A DNA stretch of 64,000 bases, from NCBI RefSeq assembly GCF_027563345.1, contig NZ_JAMKBK010000001.1. One strand, written 5' to 3'. Below, in pieces: positions 1 to 8,109 of the stretch; the stretch's first letter is position 1; the number at the start of each line of letters is the position of its first letter. Below the pieces are notes generated by a model that was not told the origin of the DNA, ran no database searches, and saw only the letters and a list, made by a program, of their open reading frames with translations. A program made the translations under genes and the position numbers. This DNA comes from Psychrobacillus psychrodurans (lineage in GTDB: Bacteria > Bacillota > Bacilli > Bacillales_A > Planococcaceae).

Positions 1-126
1 CCATCTGCTTTAGAACATTATCTAAAAGTACACACTGTAATATAAATTGAACCGCCGTATACGGAACCGTATGTACGGTGGTGTGAGAGGGGCGAAAATA
101 ATTAAATTATTTTCCCTCTACTCGAT
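1..126 (+). mobile_element. 3' end of a group II intron (domains V and VI), cut by window edge
   Basis: Positions 51-83 fold as a group II domain V: ACCGCCGTA pairs with TACGGTGGT, an inner TACG/CGTA stem carries a GAAC loop, and a two-base TG bulge sits on the 3' side. The next stretch (about 88-117) is a domain VI-like hairpin, AAAATAATT against AATTATTTT inside GAGGG/CCCTC. The intron probably ends at ...CTACTCGAT, position 126. Frame 1 is open from the edge to a TAA at 43-45 (last residues ALEHYLKVHTVI) and may be the end of the intron-encoded reverse transcriptase, which is a weak call. The element lies just past the stop of the minus-strand ATPase gene. Class is not certain. Confidence 0.75.
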
Positions 127-201
127 TTATATACTGTGGCAGATTCAAATTAATTCTGATTTGTATTAATACCAGTATATCCTTTTACAAAACGGTCTTG
201 C

Positions 202-1950
202 TTAATATTTCGGTATAGCTACCCAATGCTCTGGGGATACCTCTACTAACTCCGATTGACTTAATTGGTATTTGTCTATTTCTAAATTTTCTTCCATTAG
301 GGCCCGTTTTTTCTTTGCTTCAATTTTAGGATCTGGAATTGGAATTGCAGCTAGTAGTGATTTTGTATATGGATGCTGAGGGTTAGAATATAGCTCCTCG
401 CTTTCTGCAAGCTCAACAATTTTTCCTGCGTACATTACTGCTACCCTATCACTAATATGCTTGACCATCGATAAATCATGAGCAATAAACAAATAGGTAA
501 GTCCTAAACGATGCTGAAGGTCCTCAAGTAACTCGACGATTTGAGATTGTATAGAGACATCTAAAGCAGATAATGGTTCATCGCAAACGATAAAATCAGG
601 TTCTACAGCAAGTGCACGAGCAATTCCAATTCTTTGACGTTGTCCACCAGAAAATTCATGTGGATAACGCATAGCATGTTCAGGTTTTAGACCAACCATA
701 ATGAGTAATTCTTCCACACGCTTTTTTCTTTCCTCATTGCTTTTACTTAAACGATGAATATCTAGAGCTTGCCCGATTATATCCAGCACTTTAAATCGTG
801 GATTTAATGAAGAATAAGGATCTTGAAAGATCATTTGCATATGTCTACGCATTGTTTTCATTTCATTTTTACTTAGCCTATTTATAGCTACCCCTTGATA
901 TAGTACATCGCCATCTGTTGGCTCATGGAGTCGTAATATTGCTCTACCGGTTGTAGATTTACCTGACCCCGATTCTCCTACTAACCCAAGTGTTTCACCC
1001 GGTTTTATGAAGAAACTAATGTTATCAACAGCTTTAAGTACATTTCCTTTTCCAGAATTGAAATGTTGCTTAAGAGAACGTACATCTAGTAAAGGCTTTC
1101 CGTCTTCTGTTCCGATAGAACGGAGAGAAGGGCGTTTAGGTTTTTTTTTCTCATCCAAGCGTGGGAGTGCATTGAGTAGTTTTTTTGTATAGTCATGTTG
1201 AGGGTTTTCAAAAATTTCTTCTGTTGTCCCAGTTTCAACAATTTCCCCATTTCTCATGACTGCTACTCGGTCACACATCCCTGCAACTACACCTAAATCA
1301 TGTGTGATTAAAATAATGGATGTTCCGAAACGTATCTGCATATCTTTCATTAGGTTTAATATTTGTGCTTGAATCGTAACATCAAGTGCAGTTGTAGGTT
1401 CATCCGCAATCAGTAGAGTAGGGCGGCAAGCCAATGCTATTGCTATCATGACCCTTTGACGCATTCCACCAGAAAATTCATGAGGGTACTGATTGAACCG
1501 ACCTTCACTATCTTTAATCCCTACTAGCTTGAGAAGTTCAAGTGCTTGTTTTTTTGCATCCTTCTTGGATAACTTTTGGTGTTTCATAAGACTTTCAGCT
1601 ATTTGCTTTCCAATTCGGATAGTAGGATTAAGGGAGGTCATTGGGTCTTGGAAGATCATGCTAATATCCTGACCTCGGATACTTTCCATCTCTTTTTCTG
1701 ACTTGTTTATAAGATTTTCACCGAGAAATTCAATCTCGCCGTTTTTCAGCAAAGAAGGAGGGGAGGGAAGAAGTCTCATGATTGAACGAGCAGTAACACT
1801 CTTTCCACTACCGGATTCTCCAACAATTCCAATAGTTTCACCTTTTTTCACATCAAAACTTACCCCTCGCACAGCCTCAAATTCTGTTTCGTTCGTTAGA
1901 AACGAGATATTTAAATCTTTCACTCTTAGAACAGTCTCCAATATAAACAC
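202..1950 (-). CDS. fused dipeptide/oligopeptide ABC transporter ATPase (DppD-DppF type)
   Basis: This cytoplasmic ATPase energises peptide-family import. Two complete nucleotide-binding domains lie in one 582-residue chain. The first is about residues 5-270, with Walker A GESGSGKS near 44-51, signature FSGGMRQR and Walker B LLIADEP. The second is about 288-560, with Walker A GESGSGKST, signature FSGGQRQR and Walker B FIVCDEP. Each is followed by the oligopeptide-type C-terminal motif (NPQHDYTKKLL, NPQHPYTKSLL). In many systems these are two proteins. The first possible start is GTG at 1950, but TTG at 1941 is better spaced from the AGGTAGGTG ribosome site. The gene is divergent from the permease and binding-protein genes at 2505-7302, which it very likely serves. 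Confidence 0.9.
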   Translation of the reverse strand: MFILETVLRVKDLNISFLTNETEFEAVRGVSFDVKKGETIGIVGESGSGKSVTARSIMRLLPSPPSLLKNGEIEFLGENLINKSEKEMESIRGQDISMIFQDPMTSLNPTIRIGKQIAESLMKHQKLSKKDAKKQALELLKLVGIKDSEGRFNQYPHEFSGGMRQRVMIAIALACRPTLLIADEPTTALDVTIQAQILNLMKDMQIRFGTSIILITHDLGVVAGMCDRVAVMRNGEIVETGTTEEIFENPQHDYTKKLLNALPRLDEKKKPKRPSLRSIGTEDGKPLLDVRSLKQHFNSGKGNVLKAVDNISFFIKPGETLGLVGESGSGKSTTGRAILRLHEPTDGDVLYQGVAINRLSKNEMKTMRRHMQMIFQDPYSSLNPRFKVLDIIGQALDIHRLSKSNEERKKRVEELLIMVGLKPEHAMRYPHEFSGGQRQRIGIARALAVEPDFIVCDEPLSALDVSIQSQIVELLEDLQHRLGLTYLFIAHDLSMVKHISDRVAVMYAGKIVELAESEELYSNPQHPYTKSLLAAIPIPDPKIEAKKKRALMEENLEIDKYQLSQSELVEVSPEHWVAIPKY

Positions 1951-2059
1951 CTACCTAATTCAGTATATGTAATTAATCATGTCTATTTCATAACTACTTG
2001 TTTTACTTAAAAATACGGATATTTATTTAATAAAGAAACTTTTTAATGGGTTTTTAAAA

Positions 2060-2094
2060 GTCGATTCCATCGCTTGGATCGGCAAGCGTTCGAC
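2060..2094. other. intergenic hairpin in the 554-bp gap between the divergent transporter genes
   Basis: GTCGA...CGCTTG, a six-base loop GATCGG, then CAAGCG.TCGAC form an inverted repeat. No T-run follows, so it is not a classical terminator. The flanking AGAATGGAAATC resembles the tail of the interspersed repeat at 2160-2370 and it may be an eroded piece of that family. The rest of the 1951-2504 gap holds that repeat and the promoter at 2426-2454. Confidence 0.35.
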
Positions 2095-2159
2095 TAGAAT
2101 GGAAATCATATAAAACCAGGAATACTTATGTGATATTTTACTGAATTATCCCTTTACTT

Positions 2160-2370
2160 AAAGTGGACTTCGTTGATTGGAGCGTAAGACGGCGATTCCA
2201 GTGGGAACAACTCGAACTGAAAGCCTTGCAGGAAAGACATTGGTCGAACTCTGTTTGACCAATGTCTTTGCGACGAGTAACCGCAGGAGCATATGTTTTC
2301 GCAGTGACGAGGAGATTGAAGTCGTGCCCACGGAAAGCATCCGTCTAGAGAGGAAATCAACTTTGTTCGG
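2160..2370 (+). repeat. interspersed intergenic repeat, copy A
   Basis: Full-length copy of a family seen elsewhere in the window. It starts with CTTCGTTGATTGGAGCG, carries an internal 12-bp inverted repeat (AAGACATTGGTC / GACCAATGTCTT, about 2234-2268), and ends with GTGCCCACGGAAAGC, then GGAAATCAAC. It is richer in GC than its surroundings. Reading frames crossing it on both strands are not credible genes. It matches copy C (7774-8004) most closely. Confidence 0.85.
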
Positions 2371-2425
2371 ATTTTACTACTAATTACTTCTTTATGAAAT
2401 TGGCTCAATTAATAAATAAATGTCA

Positions 2426-2454
2426 TTGACTTAATAAAATTCAAAATCTATACT
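2426..2454 (+). promoter_or_regulatory. sigma-A promoter of the permease/binding-protein operon
   Basis: TTGACT (2426-2431), a 17-bp spacer and TATACT (2449-2454). A strong ribosome site (AAAGGAGGT) and the ATG at 2505 follow. Near-consensus boxes with ideal spacing. Confidence 0.8.
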
Positions 2455-2504
2455 ATACAATACCACTAGGAATTCTAATATATCAGAAAGGAGGTAAATA
2501 GTCG

Positions 2505-3950
2505 ATGGGAATAAATAAAGAACCATCGGTGAATTTAGTTTTTTTTGATCATCTTGCGTATATATTTGAAAAAATGATGAAGAGAAATACTTATAAATAT
2601 TTGTTGCTTCTTCTAGGGTTTCCCTTACATGTCGTTATTTTTATCATCTACCGATTGAAGAGAAACAATGATACATATTCTATTATTCATAAAAAAATAA
2701 ATGCTTCGTTACAAACGTCAGGGCTCAAAGAACAATTAAAAAGTGAATTCAAAGAACAATACGTCCGGAAACATGCTTTCTTTCATGAGACAGTGGATGA
2801 ACAGCATATGAACAGTGAAGTAGATAGGCTTGCACAAGAAAAATACTCGAAGTTACTTGCGGAAAATATTGATGCTGAGTATGAACAGCAAGGTTTAGTA
2901 AAGCTCAATTATATTTCGTATTTTAGAGATTTACTAAAAAAACCACTGTTTTTAATTGTTTCGTTTATCCCTGGAGTACTAATGTATATACTGCTTTTTT
3001 TGATTAGTAATTTCTTTATTAAATTTGTTTTCGAACGTCTAGTTATGAGTGTTTTAGTTATTGCGGGGGTCTCGGTTCTAGTGTTTACTATTTTGTATTT
3101 GTCACCTTTCGATCCCGCAGCGAATCTTTTAGGAGAAGCTGCAACAAAAGAGCAAATAGCATCTTTTAATCATACCTATGGTTTGGATCTGCCTTACTTG
3201 GCACAATTATGGAATGCTGTAAAAGGCATTTTCACGTTTGACCTAGGAGCTTCCTTTACTGGAAATGAAGACGTTGCAGCAAGCATTGCTAATAAGTTTC
3301 CTATCACTTTAACAATTGCGATTTTCTCACTCTTGATGGCAGTTGTTATAGCAATACCAGTTGGAATCATTTCAGCAACTAGACAAAACACATTTTTAGA
3401 TTATTCGTTTATGTTTATAGCGTTAATTGGTTTATCTATTCCGAATTTCTGGCAGGGCTTAATATTTATCTTGAATTTTTCTATTAAATTGCAATGGTTA
3501 CCAGCGACTTATAATCCTCAGAATTTGTTATCTATTATTATGCCTGTAATAGTTTTAGGGACGGGGCTTACAGCATCTGTTGCAAGAATGACTCGCTCCT
3601 CTATGCTAGAAATAATAAATGAAGATTATATTATTACGGCAAAAGCTAAGGGGCTTAATGAGCGTCAGGTACTTTGGAAACATGCAATTGGTAATGCTAT
3701 GATTCCCATCATTACAGTAATTGGATTGCTGTTTGGGGATATGCTCGGTGGAGCCGCTGTTACTGAGAAAGTTTTCAATGTTAGTGGTATAGGAAGCTAT
3801 ATCGTTGATAAGCAGTTTATTCCTGACATTCCTGCCATCATGGGTGGGGTAATTTATATTGCTATAACAATTTCATTAGTAAACGTGCTCATCGATATTT
3901 TGTATGCGTTTTTCGACCCTCGCATTCGATCTAAGATGAAGCAACTGTAA
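2505..3950 (+). CDS. ABC transporter permease, DppB/OppB family, with long N-terminal extension
   Basis: Inner-membrane permease of a peptide/nickel-type ABC importer. The conserved permease part starts near residue 180 (VLVIAGVSVLVFTILYLSPFDP) and carries the cytoplasmic EAA-type loop (AKAKGLNERQVLWKHAIGNAMIP) near 375-400. Ordinary DppB proteins are about 310 residues and this one is 481. The extra 160 residues hold a membrane segment (about 30-46), a charged, mostly helical stretch (about 50-140) and another hydrophobic segment. The start is fixed by AAAGGAGGT upstream of the ATG. It is first in an operon with 3970-5460 (19-bp gap) and 5491-7302. The family assignment is firm, but the substrate cannot be read from sequence. 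Confidence 0.88.
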   Translation: MGINKEPSVNLVFFDHLAYIFEKMMKRNTYKYLLLLLGFPLHVVIFIIYRLKRNNDTYSIIHKKINASLQTSGLKEQLKSEFKEQYVRKHAFFHETVDEQHMNSEVDRLAQEKYSKLLAENIDAEYEQQGLVKLNYISYFRDLLKKPLFLIVSFIPGVLMYILLFLISNFFIKFVFERLVMSVLVIAGVSVLVFTILYLSPFDPAANLLGEAATKEQIASFNHTYGLDLPYLAQLWNAVKGIFTFDLGASFTGNEDVAASIANKFPITLTIAIFSLLMAVVIAIPVGIISATRQNTFLDYSFMFIALIGLSIPNFWQGLIFILNFSIKLQWLPATYNPQNLLSIIMPVIVLGTGLTASVARMTRSSMLEIINEDYIITAKAKGLNERQVLWKHAIGNAMIPIITVIGLLFGDMLGGAAVTEKVFNVSGIGSYIVDKQFIPDIPAIMGGVIYIAITISLVNVLIDILYAFFDPRIRSKMKQL

Positions 3951-3969
3951 TTTAGAAGTAGGTGTAGAG

Positions 3970-5460
3970 GTGAATTCATTTAAAAAACATGCTTTGAAAT
4001 TGTCTCGGGAGTATACGCAAGCAAACTTTGCATGGGTTCTTTCTTTCGCAGTAAGCCTGGTTTTCCTGATAAATAGTTTCAACTACAAAGAAGGAACGAT
4101 TAAGTCTCTTGTTTTTACTATATTTATAGTTTACGCCGTATTCACTGTATATCAATTATTCCTAACCTGGAAAATTAAAAAAGATCTTTTGAAATTTGGT
4201 GCAATACAACCTACTACAAGAAAGCTCGGATATATTCAACTTTTAAGTATATTGAGTGCAAATGTTTTTACGGCATCATTTGCTTTTAACTTGATTAAAA
4301 AGAAAAAAACACCAGAGTATACGTTTGCTGTATATATGTTATTTACACAAATTTTCGTAATTGCTGTCTCGGCTTTCAACTTATTTAAACCGTATGTGAC
4401 AGATACTTTTGTTCCTGCTATGGGTATTCTTCTAGGAATCCTGTTTTTTCAAATAGTGACCTTAGTTCTTGTGGGGAAATATGTACAGGATGAATCGGCG
4501 CCATCTTGGTTCCTTATCATTGCTGTATTATTAATTATTTCATCACTAACTGGAAATTTGTTTAATCTGTTACTGGGTATTAGTTTAGCCATTAAGGCTC
4601 GCAGCTACGATCGTTCTAGAATTATGAAGTGGAACACGATGTGGAATAAAATTACTCGGAATTCCACTGCAATATTAGGATTGTTCTTCATCATTCTTAT
4701 GCTTTCTCTATCAGTTTGTAGCAAGTATACATTCGATTATGATTTGGCTGTTGAAAATGACTATGGAAGTTTGCTACAAAAACCAAGCTTAGAACATCCC
4801 TTTGGAACTGATGATTTTGGTAGAGACCTATTTTCAAGAATTATTTTTGGAGCAAGAATATCTCTTCTGGTAGGATTTGCGTCTACAATCATTCCGCTAA
4901 TTATTGGCGGGTTTCTTGGAGCAATAGCGGGCTATTATACGAAACGAGCGGATAACATTATTATGAGATTGCTAGATATTTTGTATGCTATTCCAGGAAT
5001 TTTGCTTGCCATAGCTATTATTGCTGCATTCGGAGCTAACACGATGAATCTAATACTAGCTCTTAGTGTTGGTGCCATTCCAAGCTATGCACGAACGATG
5101 AGGGCGAACGTACTTATGGTATCGAATTATGAATATGTAGATTCTGCACGTGCATTAGGTTCGTCTGACTTATCTATAATTTTTAAGCAGATTGTACCAA
5201 ACTCTCTTGCGCCAATGATTGTAAAAGCCACTTTAACTATTGGTGGCGCTGTAATTGCAACTAGTAGCTTAAGTTTCCTTGGACTAGGGGTTGAACCACA
5301 TATTCCAGAATGGGGAAATATTTTAAAAATAGGAAGTACTTATCTTGAATCTCATGCCTATCTAGCAATTATACCGGGGCTAGCAATTATAGGTCTTGTA
5401 TTATCTTTCAATTTTTTAGGAGATGGGTTAAGAGATGCTTTTGATCCGAGGATGGATTAA
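3970..5460 (+). CDS. ABC transporter permease, DppC/OppC family, with membrane-rich N-terminal extension
   Basis: Second permease subunit. Residues about 235-496 are the ordinary DppC part: the FGTDDFGRDLFSR motif near 267, the EAA loop (SARALGSSDLSIIFKQIVPN) near 395-415 and the C-terminal FNFLGDGLRDAFDPR. Ordinary DppC is about 300 residues. Here about 200 extra residues precede it, predicted by eye to hold five or six hydrophobic segments. The start is GTG at 3970 behind a weak GTAGGTG site, with no better in-frame choice nearby. A partner extension occurs in the upstream permease, so the two extensions may have evolved together. Substrate unknown. Confidence 0.87.
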   Translation: MNSFKKHALKLSREYTQANFAWVLSFAVSLVFLINSFNYKEGTIKSLVFTIFIVYAVFTVYQLFLTWKIKKDLLKFGAIQPTTRKLGYIQLLSILSANVFTASFAFNLIKKKKTPEYTFAVYMLFTQIFVIAVSAFNLFKPYVTDTFVPAMGILLGILFFQIVTLVLVGKYVQDESAPSWFLIIAVLLIISSLTGNLFNLLLGISLAIKARSYDRSRIMKWNTMWNKITRNSTAILGLFFIILMLSLSVCSKYTFDYDLAVENDYGSLLQKPSLEHPFGTDDFGRDLFSRIIFGARISLLVGFASTIIPLIIGGFLGAIAGYYTKRADNIIMRLLDILYAIPGILLAIAIIAAFGANTMNLILALSVGAIPSYARTMRANVLMVSNYEYVDSARALGSSDLSIIFKQIVPNSLAPMIVKATLTIGGAVIATSSLSFLGLGVEPHIPEWGNILKIGSTYLESHAYLAIIPGLAIIGLVLSFNFLGDGLRDAFDPRMD

Positions 5461-5490
5461 AAAAATAATATTATATAGGAGGACATGGAT

Positions 5491-7302
5491 ATGAAAAAAA
5501 GTTTATTGGCAATACTGTTTAGCTTTGTATTGATATTAGCTGGATGCGTAAATACGAAGTCTGACGTAGCGGACAAAGGAAATGATAATAAAGATGTAAA
5601 AACGGATGATACTCCGGTCGCTATTGAACTGTTAGGTATGAGTACTGGGGAAGCGGATATGAACATCGTACGTGATCAACTGATTAAAAATGGTTTTGAT
5701 GTGAAGCTGAATATCCAACCAGATTACGGAAGCTTTACAGCTCAAAAAGATGCTGGTAACTATGATTTAGCACTATCTAGCTGGACAACAGTTACAGGGA
5801 ATCCTGATTATGCGGTACGTTCACTATTCAAATCAGACGGTGACAATAGTATTATGTCTGATGAAGAAGTGGATAAGTTAATTGATAAAGCAAGTACAGA
5901 AACGGAAGAAGATTTTACAGAAACATATAAACAATTAGAGCAACATCTTGTTCTGGATAAAGCATATATTGCACCTCTTTATAATTCATTCAAAGCACAG
6001 GGCGTAAACAAAGAAATTTTAAATGCAGATACGGTAAGACTGGCAAAATCACGTGCAGTTGCATGGGAGTCTATTGACTTTACAGACACTTCTAACAGAG
6101 CAACACAACCATTAATAATGCAGCAAGCAATTGGAGCACTAACATCTTTAGATCCGATTAAGGGAAATGACGGTTCTATTAATACGTTAAACACTAATAT
6201 GTATGTAAGACTTGTAAATTTAACAGATGACGATAAAGTTGTTTCAGATGGCTCATTATCACTTAATCATGCAATTGCCGAAGGGAATCAATCTTATTAC
6301 TTCCTTCTTCGTGATGATATAAACTTTGCTGCCGTTGCAGATAAAAAAGCAGTTGATACTGGGGAACGCGTTGGTGCAGATGATGTTGTATTCTCGATGA
6401 ACCGTGCTAAAGACGAAAAGTCTGTACCAGATCACCGCACATATAGCTTACATGAAAGTATGGAAGCAATCGAAGTAGTAACGGACCTGTCAGAGCTTGA
6501 TGTCAAACAATCTGGAAGCGATGTTACTGTAAAGGAAGCTCTTGAAAATGGCTTAGATGCTAAAATCACAGAATTAGTAGTAGACAAAAATACAGCAGAT
6601 AATGCAGCAGGAAAATATCAAGTAGTTAAAATTACTACTGTAAATCCTTTCCCGCAAGTACTAAATTATTTAGCTCACCAATCTGCTGGAATCGTATCTA
6701 AGAAACAAGTAGAAAGCATAAATACGTACGATGTCGAAACATTTGATGTAAATACAGATATTCCTTATGGAGACCAAAACACAGTTACAGAAGGTGACAA
6801 GTATAACAATACGTTATATGCAAGCGGTCCTTACATCTTGTCATTTAAAAATGATTACGAAGCTATATTCTTGAAGAATCCAGCGTACATGACAGGAACA
6901 GAAAATGAAGCTAAAATCTCCAATGTAACTGTACGTTTCATACAAGATCCGGATAGCGCGCTCTCAGCATTACGTAATGGAGAAATCCATATATTCAATG
7001 GAGTACCAGAAACAAAATATGACCTAGTAGAGGGTGATAGTAAATTAACCCTTCAAAAAAATGACAGTAACGCTGTATCCTATCTGTTGTTCAATACTCA
7101 AAATCGTGAAGTATCTAATAGTGAAGATTTAAGAAAAGCTATTCTGTATTCCATTAACCAAGATGAAATTTTGAATTATTACCAAGGAAACAAAAACAAA
7201 GCAGTTTCTACTGTAAGTCCACTTGTTGATACTGGAAATGAGGTAGTTGCAGATCCAGCGAAAGTGAAGGAGTTCTTAGAAGCTTACCATGCAAGTAAAT
7301 AA
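5491..7302 (+). CDS. family-5 extracellular solute-binding lipoprotein with permuted domain order
   Basis: Membrane-anchored substrate receptor of the transporter at 202-5460. The second ATG (5491) lies eight bases after AGGAGG and is preferred to 5485. The signal peptide ends in lipobox LAGC (Cys19). Residues about 42-198 look like the part that normally ends a family-5 binding protein (IVRDQLIKNGFDVKLNI, YDLALSSW, DEEVDKLIDKA, AYIAPLYNS). Residues about 203-603 then run from the usual N-terminus (LTSLDP; SYYFLLRDDINFA; VGADDVVFSMNRA) to LRKAILYSINQDEIL and DPAKVKEFLEAY, which is where the C-terminal part normally follows. This is the order expected of a circular permutation. The gene ends the operon and is followed by a strong terminator. 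Confidence 0.88.
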   Translation: MKKSLLAILFSFVLILAGCVNTKSDVADKGNDNKDVKTDDTPVAIELLGMSTGEADMNIVRDQLIKNGFDVKLNIQPDYGSFTAQKDAGNYDLALSSWTTVTGNPDYAVRSLFKSDGDNSIMSDEEVDKLIDKASTETEEDFTETYKQLEQHLVLDKAYIAPLYNSFKAQGVNKEILNADTVRLAKSRAVAWESIDFTDTSNRATQPLIMQQAIGALTSLDPIKGNDGSINTLNTNMYVRLVNLTDDDKVVSDGSLSLNHAIAEGNQSYYFLLRDDINFAAVADKKAVDTGERVGADDVVFSMNRAKDEKSVPDHRTYSLHESMEAIEVVTDLSELDVKQSGSDVTVKEALENGLDAKITELVVDKNTADNAAGKYQVVKITTVNPFPQVLNYLAHQSAGIVSKKQVESINTYDVETFDVNTDIPYGDQNTVTEGDKYNNTLYASGPYILSFKNDYEAIFLKNPAYMTGTENEAKISNVTVRFIQDPDSALSALRNGEIHIFNGVPETKYDLVEGDSKLTLQKNDSNAVSYLLFNTQNREVSNSEDLRKAILYSINQDEILNYYQGNKNKAVSTVSPLVDTGNEVVADPAKVKEFLEAYHASK

Positions 7303-7313
7303 TAATTATAAAG

Positions 7314-7364
7314 CACCGGTTTCTAATACAAATTTCGATTTGTATTAGAGGCTGGTGTTTTTTT
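7314..7364 (+). terminator. strong intrinsic terminator of the peptide-type transporter operon
   Basis: CACCGGTTTCTAATACAAAT, loop TTCG, then the near-perfect complement with two G-U pairs, and seven T. Begins 12 bases after the stop codon. Confidence 0.92.
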
Positions 7365-7391
7365 GAAAAAGATAAGAAAGTATAAAAAAAT

Positions 7392-7626
7392 GTCCCGTGA
7401 ACACTGGGTTTTCGACACTTTTAAGAGTGAATAATCCTGCTGATTTCCGTTTCAGGTGGAGTACGAAGGCTAAGTGCGCCACGTCGTGTGGCAACGCCTT
7501 CGTGACCAACATCCTGTTGGCCTCCGCGGGGGGAGCGATGAACCACCACCGCCCCTTCGGGTACGTTGTGATGTTTCACCTGTCTCCCTCATCCCGCCGG
7601 AGTCGCCACCTTTCACTTCAATCAAT
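7392..7626 (-). repeat. interspersed intergenic repeat, copy B (inverted)
   Basis: Read on the minus strand it begins TTGATTGAAGTGAAAGG, then TGGCGACTCC, the same head as copies C and I, and ends near AGGATTATTCACTCTT. The middle part is GC-rich and differs from copies A and C. It lies head-to-head with copy C across a 147-bp spacer. Long open frames here on both strands are artefacts of its GC content. Confidence 0.7.
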
Positions 7627-7773
7627 GTAATGAGTATTACTCCACTAGGTGATTTGGCAAAGAATATTGCTTTGATGATAAGATTTTCCTTATTAATAGC
7701 GCTAATTTCATCTGGACGTTTTATCATATAATCCTCGTTTATTTAGTTGACTTGTTTCCAATTATCCGTTTTG
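7627..7773. other. 147-bp unique spacer between head-to-head repeats B and C
   Basis: AT-rich unique sequence. On the minus strand a frame starts with ATG at 7727 behind GAGG (MIKRPDEISAINKENLIIKA...) and is open for about 33 codons before it runs into repeat B. It could be the head of a gene cut off by the repeat, or chance. I do not recognise it. Confidence 0.25.
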
Positions 7774-8004
7774 TAAAGTGAACATGGTTGATTGGAGTGC
7801 AGGGCGGAGACTCCAGTGGGAACAGTACGAGCTGAAAGCTCCGCAGGAAGGACATTGGTCAACTTTTTTTGACCAATGTCTTTGCGACGAGTAACCGCAG
7901 GAGCATATGTTTTTGGAGTGACGAGGAGATTGAAGCCGTGCCCACGGAAAGCGTCCGCCCGGAGCGGAAATTAACGGCATGTCTATGTTTCTGTTCTTAA
8001 AGGA
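7774..8004 (+). repeat. interspersed intergenic repeat, copy C
   Basis: Full-length copy closest to copy A. It starts GGTTGATTGGAGTGCAGGG, has an internal inverted repeat (GACATTGGTCAA / TTGACCAATGTC, about 7851-7880), then the shared GTGCCCACGGAAAGCGTCCG and the tail TATGTTTCTGTTCTTAAAG found also in copies G and I. Confidence 0.87.
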
Positions 8005-8109
8005 CCGGGTGTCTTCTTTCATCAAAGGATGTAGTATTCTTTAAAAAAATAATTTGTAAAGTATAATTAGTGAGTATATAAATTTAAAATAGCTTCAGGG
8101 GGTTAAGAT

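Noticed and set aside
2154..2408. Open frames of 60-84 codons on both strands
   Set aside because: They lie within repeat copy A, lack ribosome sites and recur as artefacts in other copies.
7397..7731. 77- to 85-codon frames on both strands
   Set aside because: GC-rich repeat copy B keeps several frames open at once; product composition (runs of Arg/Gly/Pro) is not protein-like.
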